Source: an uncultured Erysipelotrichales bacterium (GTDB taxonomy: Bacteria > Bacillota_I > Bacilli_A > Erysipelotrichales > Coprobacillaceae). From it: a stretch of 64,000 nt of DNA. The DNA is taken from assembly GCA_910579135.1 (NCBI GenBank), contig CAJTTM010000006.1, positions 45,846 to 109,845 of the forward strand, in the 5' to 3' direction. Both the position numbers and the translations under genes were made by a program. Positions 61,645 to 64,000 of the stretch are shown here, one piece after another. A model generated the notes under the pieces. The model made no database searches. It was given only the letters and a program-made list of their open reading frames with translations, and was not told the origin of the DNA. Numbering within the stretch: the stretch's first letter is position 1; every line of letters begins with the position of its first letter.

Positions 61645-62134
61645 AAATCTATATATTATTAATGGTCCAATGGGCGTTGGTAAAACAACTGTTAGTCAAG
61701 GATTATTAAACTCATTAGATCATTGTGTATTTTTAGATGGTGATTGGTGTTGGGATATGCATCCTTTTATTGTAAATAATGAAACAAAAGAGATTGTTAT
61801 GAATAATATTGTTTATTGTTTAAATAATTTTATTCATTCTACAACTTATCAAAACATTATCTTTTGTTGGGTCATTCCTACTCAAGAGATTTTAGATACA
61901 CTTATTGATCAATTGGATTTAACTAATGTTTGTTTACATAAAATCACATTAGTATCTAATCAAGAACAATTAATCAAAAGAATCAAAAAGGATATTGATA
62001 AAGGAATAAGAAAAGAAGATGTTATTGAAAGATCACTTCAATATTTAGATGGATATTATAAGATGGATACTATACATATAGATGTCTCATATTTATCTAT
62101 AGATGAAATTATTGATATAATTCAAATGAACTAG
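61622..62134 (+). CDS. small P-loop kinase-like ATPase
   Basis: The 170-aa protein has LYIINGPMGVGKTTVSQGLL (Walker A) and FLDGDWCWDMHPF, then a helical region with KRIKKDIDKGIRKEDVIERSLQYLDGY, the layout of shikimate/adenylate-kinase-like proteins. It overlaps the preceding gene by 23 nt; a second ATG at 61628 is equally possible. Substrate is unknown. Confidence 0.72.
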   Translation: MNMSHLIKNLYIINGPMGVGKTTVSQGLLNSLDHCVFLDGDWCWDMHPFIVNNETKEIVMNNIVYCLNNFIHSTTYQNIIFCWVIPTQEILDTLIDQLDLTNVCLHKITLVSNQEQLIKRIKKDIDKGIRKEDVIERSLQYLDGYYKMDTIHIDVSYLSIDEIIDIIQMN

Positions 62135-62155
62135 CGAGGAATTCTCCTCGCTTTT
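62134..62155 (+). terminator. terminator of the CobW cluster
   Basis: GCGAGGA-ATTC-TCCTCGC followed by TTTT, starting in the stop codon (TAG) of the kinase gene. Confidence 0.85.
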
Positions 62156-62170
62156 ATGATATGAATCATC

Positions 62171-62199
62171 TTGCACAAAGACATAAAATATGATAAAGT
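62171..62199 (+). promoter_or_regulatory. probable promoter of the rtcB-prfH leader
   Basis: TTGCAC (62171-62176), 17 bp, TAAAGT (62194-62199). The -10 is weak, but a separate promoter is needed because a strong terminator lies just upstream. Confidence 0.5.
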
Positions 62200-62228
62200 A
62201 AATTCAGTCAAGAAAGGATGTGGTCGAT

Positions 62229-62297
62229 ATGCTAAGAAATAATATTGATAAAAAAAGAATAAAACAAAAACATGTAGATCACAAGTGTATGAATTAA
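62229..62297 (+). CDS. 22-codon Lys-rich leader ORF before rtcB
   Basis: ATG follows AAGAAAGGATG by about 10 nt. The peptide reads MLRNNIDKKRIKQK and ends VDHKCMN. TAA (62295-62297) is 2 nt before the terminator stem, and codons 17-19 (GAT CAC AAG) are the 5' arm of an outer stem. This layout resembles translation-sensing attenuator leaders. Confidence 0.5.
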   Translation: MLRNNIDKKRIKQKHVDHKCMN

Positions 62298-62342
62298 GTA
62301 AGCACAGATTATCTACTGTGCTTTTATTATGCTCTTGTGATC
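62277..62342 (+). promoter_or_regulatory. nested terminator/attenuator structure upstream of rtcB
   Basis: Inner hairpin: AAGCACAG (62300-62307) pairs with CTGTGCTT (62316-62323) around ATTATCTA, then TTTTATTAT. Outer stem: GATCACAAG (62277-62285) pairs perfectly with CTTGTGATC (62334-62342). The rtcB ribosome site AGGAGG (62350-62355) follows. A ribosome held at the leader stop would cover the inner 5' arm and prevent termination. Confidence 0.6.
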
Positions 62343-62359
62343 AAAACACAGGAGGAAAT

Positions 62360-63376
62360 ATGGGAATAAAAATTATAAAAAATAATAAATTATGGATTGA
62401 AGATAGTGCTATACAACATCTTGAAAAAATATCTACTTTAGATGGAGTCGTAGATATTGTTGGATTACCAGATCTTCATGATGGTAAAGTTCCAGTAGGA
62501 ACAACTATTAAAGTCAAAGATAAAGTTTATCCTTATCTTATTGGAAATGATATTGGTTGTGGAATGTCATTATTTCATACTCATGTTAAATTAAAGAAAT
62601 TAAATATGAAAAATCTTATCAAAAGATTAGAGAATACCAAGATACAAGGAAAGTTTTCTATTGGTGGTGGTAATCATTTTGCAGAATTACAACAAATAGA
62701 AAAGATATATCATCAAGAAGATGCTAATCAATTATATTTAGATAAAAAGTTTTTATATGTTCTTGTTCATTCTGGTTCTAGAAATATAGGAGAACGCATT
62801 TATCGTCAATATGCCTCTAAAAACGTTTTAGAAAAAGATACACAAGAGATGAAAGATTATTTAAATAAGCATCAAAAAGCTATTGAGTTTGCGATTGAAA
62901 ATAGAGTACAAATAGCTGATTTATTGATGGAGAAGACAAAATTAAAATATAATAATGATATGATTATTGATTGTATTCATAATTATATAGAAATAGATAA
63001 TCATGATTATTACCATCATAAAGGTTCTGTATCTTCATGGAATCAATTTGTGATTATTGCTGGATCTAGAGGAACTTATTCATATATTGTAAAATGTATT
63101 CCTAAAGAAGAGACATTATATTCTTTATCTCATGGGGCAGGAAGAAAATGGCCAAGGTATTTGTGTAAAGGACGATTAGTTGGTAAATATAGTCATATAG
63201 ATGATTTAAAGACAACAACTATGAATGGTAAAGTGATTACCAATCAAAAGGAACTCTTATATGAAGAAGCAAGTGAAGCTTATAAAAATATTGATGATGT
63301 TATTCATATTTTATTAGAATATGGGTGTATTGAATTAGTAGCGAGATTGAAGCCGATGGTGACATATAAATGTTGA
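62360..63376 (+). CDS. rtcB: RtcB-family 3'-phosphate RNA ligase (PrfH-associated type)
   Basis: The start at 62360 (MGIKIIKNNKLWIE) follows AGGAGG; the longer frame to 62285 runs back through the attenuator. At 338 aa it is shorter than housekeeping RtcB. It keeps the Mn/GMP site: IGNDIGCGMS (Cys), GGGNHFAE, VHSGSRNIG and LSHGAGRKWPR. It joins 2',3'-cyclic phosphate and 5'-OH RNA ends. It overlaps prfH by 7 nt; this pair is known to rescue and repair ribosomes cut in 16S rRNA. Confidence 0.93.
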   Translation: MGIKIIKNNKLWIEDSAIQHLEKISTLDGVVDIVGLPDLHDGKVPVGTTIKVKDKVYPYLIGNDIGCGMSLFHTHVKLKKLNMKNLIKRLENTKIQGKFSIGGGNHFAELQQIEKIYHQEDANQLYLDKKFLYVLVHSGSRNIGERIYRQYASKNVLEKDTQEMKDYLNKHQKAIEFAIENRVQIADLLMEKTKLKYNNDMIIDCIHNYIEIDNHDYYHHKGSVSSWNQFVIIAGSRGTYSYIVKCIPKEETLYSLSHGAGRKWPRYLCKGRLVGKYSHIDDLKTTTMNGKVITNQKELLYEEASEAYKNIDDVIHILLEYGCIELVARLKPMVTYKC

Positions 63377-63972
63377 TACAGATTAGTAGTGGTCAGGGGC
63401 CAAAAGAATGTGAAAGAGCTTGTTATTTATTTTATAAGGAGTTATTAAAAGAATTTCCAACATTAGAAGTTATCTCTATTTATGAAGAAAAAGATAAATG
63501 TGTAAAGAGTGTTATTTTCTATAGTGAAGAAGATTTATCTTATCTTGAAGGGAGTGTAGAATGGATATGTCAAAGTCCATTTCGTCCCCATCATAAAAGA
63601 AAAAATTGGTTTATTGATGTCTCTGTTTTAAAAGATAAATTTAGATTTGATAAAGATAATGACATTAAATATGAAGTATTTCGTTCATCAGGGAAAGGTG
63701 GACAAAATGTGAATAAAGTTTCTACAGCTATTAGAGCTGTTCATTTACCTTCAGGGATTTCAGTAGTATCTATGGATCAAAGAAGTCAAATTCAAAATAA
63801 AAAAATTGCTTATTTAAGGTTAATGAAAAAGATAGAAGATACAAGTTCATCTATCAATAAAGTCATTCAATATGATAATTGGAATAAAAAGAATCAATTA
63901 GTAAGAGGAAATCCAATTCGTATTTATAAGGGTAAAAAATTCATTAGAGGCTGTAACGAAATAAAATATTAA
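63370..63972 (+). CDS. prfH: peptide chain release factor homologue PrfH, 3' end replaced by IS sequence
   Basis: The 200-aa protein has SSGQGPKECERACYLFYKEL, the PrfH block CQSPFRPHHKRKNWFI, and the peptidyl-hydrolysis motif G110-G111-Q112 in SSGKGGQNVNKVSTA. It lacks the RF1/RF2 codon-recognition domain. Its last natural residues appear to be IRIYKGKKF. The final codons IRGCNEIKY and TAA come from the IS end at 63949. The core is intact, so activity is likely kept. Confidence 0.92.
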   Translation: MLIQISSGQGPKECERACYLFYKELLKEFPTLEVISIYEEKDKCVKSVIFYSEEDLSYLEGSVEWICQSPFRPHHKRKNWFIDVSVLKDKFRFDKDNDIKYEVFRSSGKGGQNVNKVSTAIRAVHLPSGISVVSMDQRSQIQNKKIAYLRLMKKIEDTSSSINKVIQYDNWNKKNQLVRGNPIRIYKGKKFIRGCNEIKY

Positions 63973-64000
63973 TACAGTCTATCAAAAAAGGACAATGTTG
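63949..64000 (+). mobile_element. left end of a second IS copy (runs off window)
   Basis: GGCTGTAACGAAATAA (63949-63964) is identical to the ends of the remnant at 56550-57094. The following bases match 56566-56598 with small indels. It inserts within the last codons of prfH. The rest of the element lies beyond the window. Confidence 0.85.

Noticed and set aside
62285..62359. Upstream start of rtcB
   Set aside because: The 25 extra codons would run through the terminator hairpin and lack a ribosome site; AGGAGG marks 62360.

Overview
The window is about 70% A+T. It has short intergenic gaps, strong AGGAGG-type ribosome binding sites, T-box leaders and several cell-wall-anchored proteins with VKTGD/PKTSD-like sorting tails. 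This points to a gut Firmicute of the Erysipelotrichia (Coprobacillus/Catenibacterium/Thomasclavelia-like). That placement is inferred from gene content and not tested. TAA, TAG and TGA are all used as genuine stops, so the code is standard. No rRNA, tRNA, CRISPR array or intact mobile element was seen.

Layout. 1-0.5 kb: start of argG behind an Arg-type T-box. 0.8-3.0 kb: HAD / glutamine-amidotransferase / HAD operon. 3.2-4.1 kb: a decayed DUF3990-DUF3791 pair. 4.1-10.2 kb: an SRAP protein, a GntR/UTRA regulator and a 1509-aa anchored DUF4832-type glycosidase sharing one operator motif. 10.3-11.2 kb: an NTF2-like gene behind an Ile-type T-box, and a 36-aa ORF. 11.2-15.3 kb: two related MFS transporters and two HAD phosphatases. 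15.5-23.2 kb: a 2291-aa anchored GH3-CBM6-GH30 fusion, divergent from a GntR paralogue broken by one amber codon. 23.2-28.9 kb: MarR-TauE/SafE, a flavin-binding protein, a frameshifted MarR gene, and a feoA-feoA-feoB-feoX iron operon with palindromic operators. 28.9-35.6 kb: a 12-repeat MucBP surface protein and the housekeeping cluster tsaC-rpiB-glyA-upp.

35.7-48.8 kb is a divergent locus for glycated amino acids (Amadori products). One arm holds a mannose-family PTS (EIIB, EIIC, EIID, EIIA), a FrlB-like deglycase, a FrlD-like kinase fused to a HAD phosphatase, a permease, deoC and a GntR regulator. The other arm holds three SIS-domain enzymes, a HAD phosphatase, a ribulose-phosphate-epimerase-like protein and a membrane protein. 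Both arms and the regulator's own promoter region carry related TGT-rich sites. Expected flow is PTS uptake and phosphorylation, then deglycation or isomerisation to hexose phosphates.

48.8-56.5 kb: an insertion-sequence scar, a decayed pilin-like surface protein, and a cellobiose-type PTS with 6-phospho-beta-glucosidase, divergent from a LicR-type PRD activator with a 41-bp palindrome between them. 56.5-64 kb: an IS remnant with perfect 16-bp ends, a LURP-one protein, a PHP phosphatase, an Rpn nuclease, two CobW-type GTPases with a small P-loop kinase, and an rtcB-prfH pair. A second IS copy begins inside the last codons of prfH.

The most exciting candidate is the rtcB-prfH leader (62.17-62.36 kb). 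It has its own promoter, a 22-codon Lys-rich ORF whose stop lies 2 nt before an intrinsic terminator, and an outer 9-bp stem built from the last codons of that ORF. This suggests an attenuator that could sense ribosomes unable to terminate, the kind of damage PrfH and RtcB are thought to repair.
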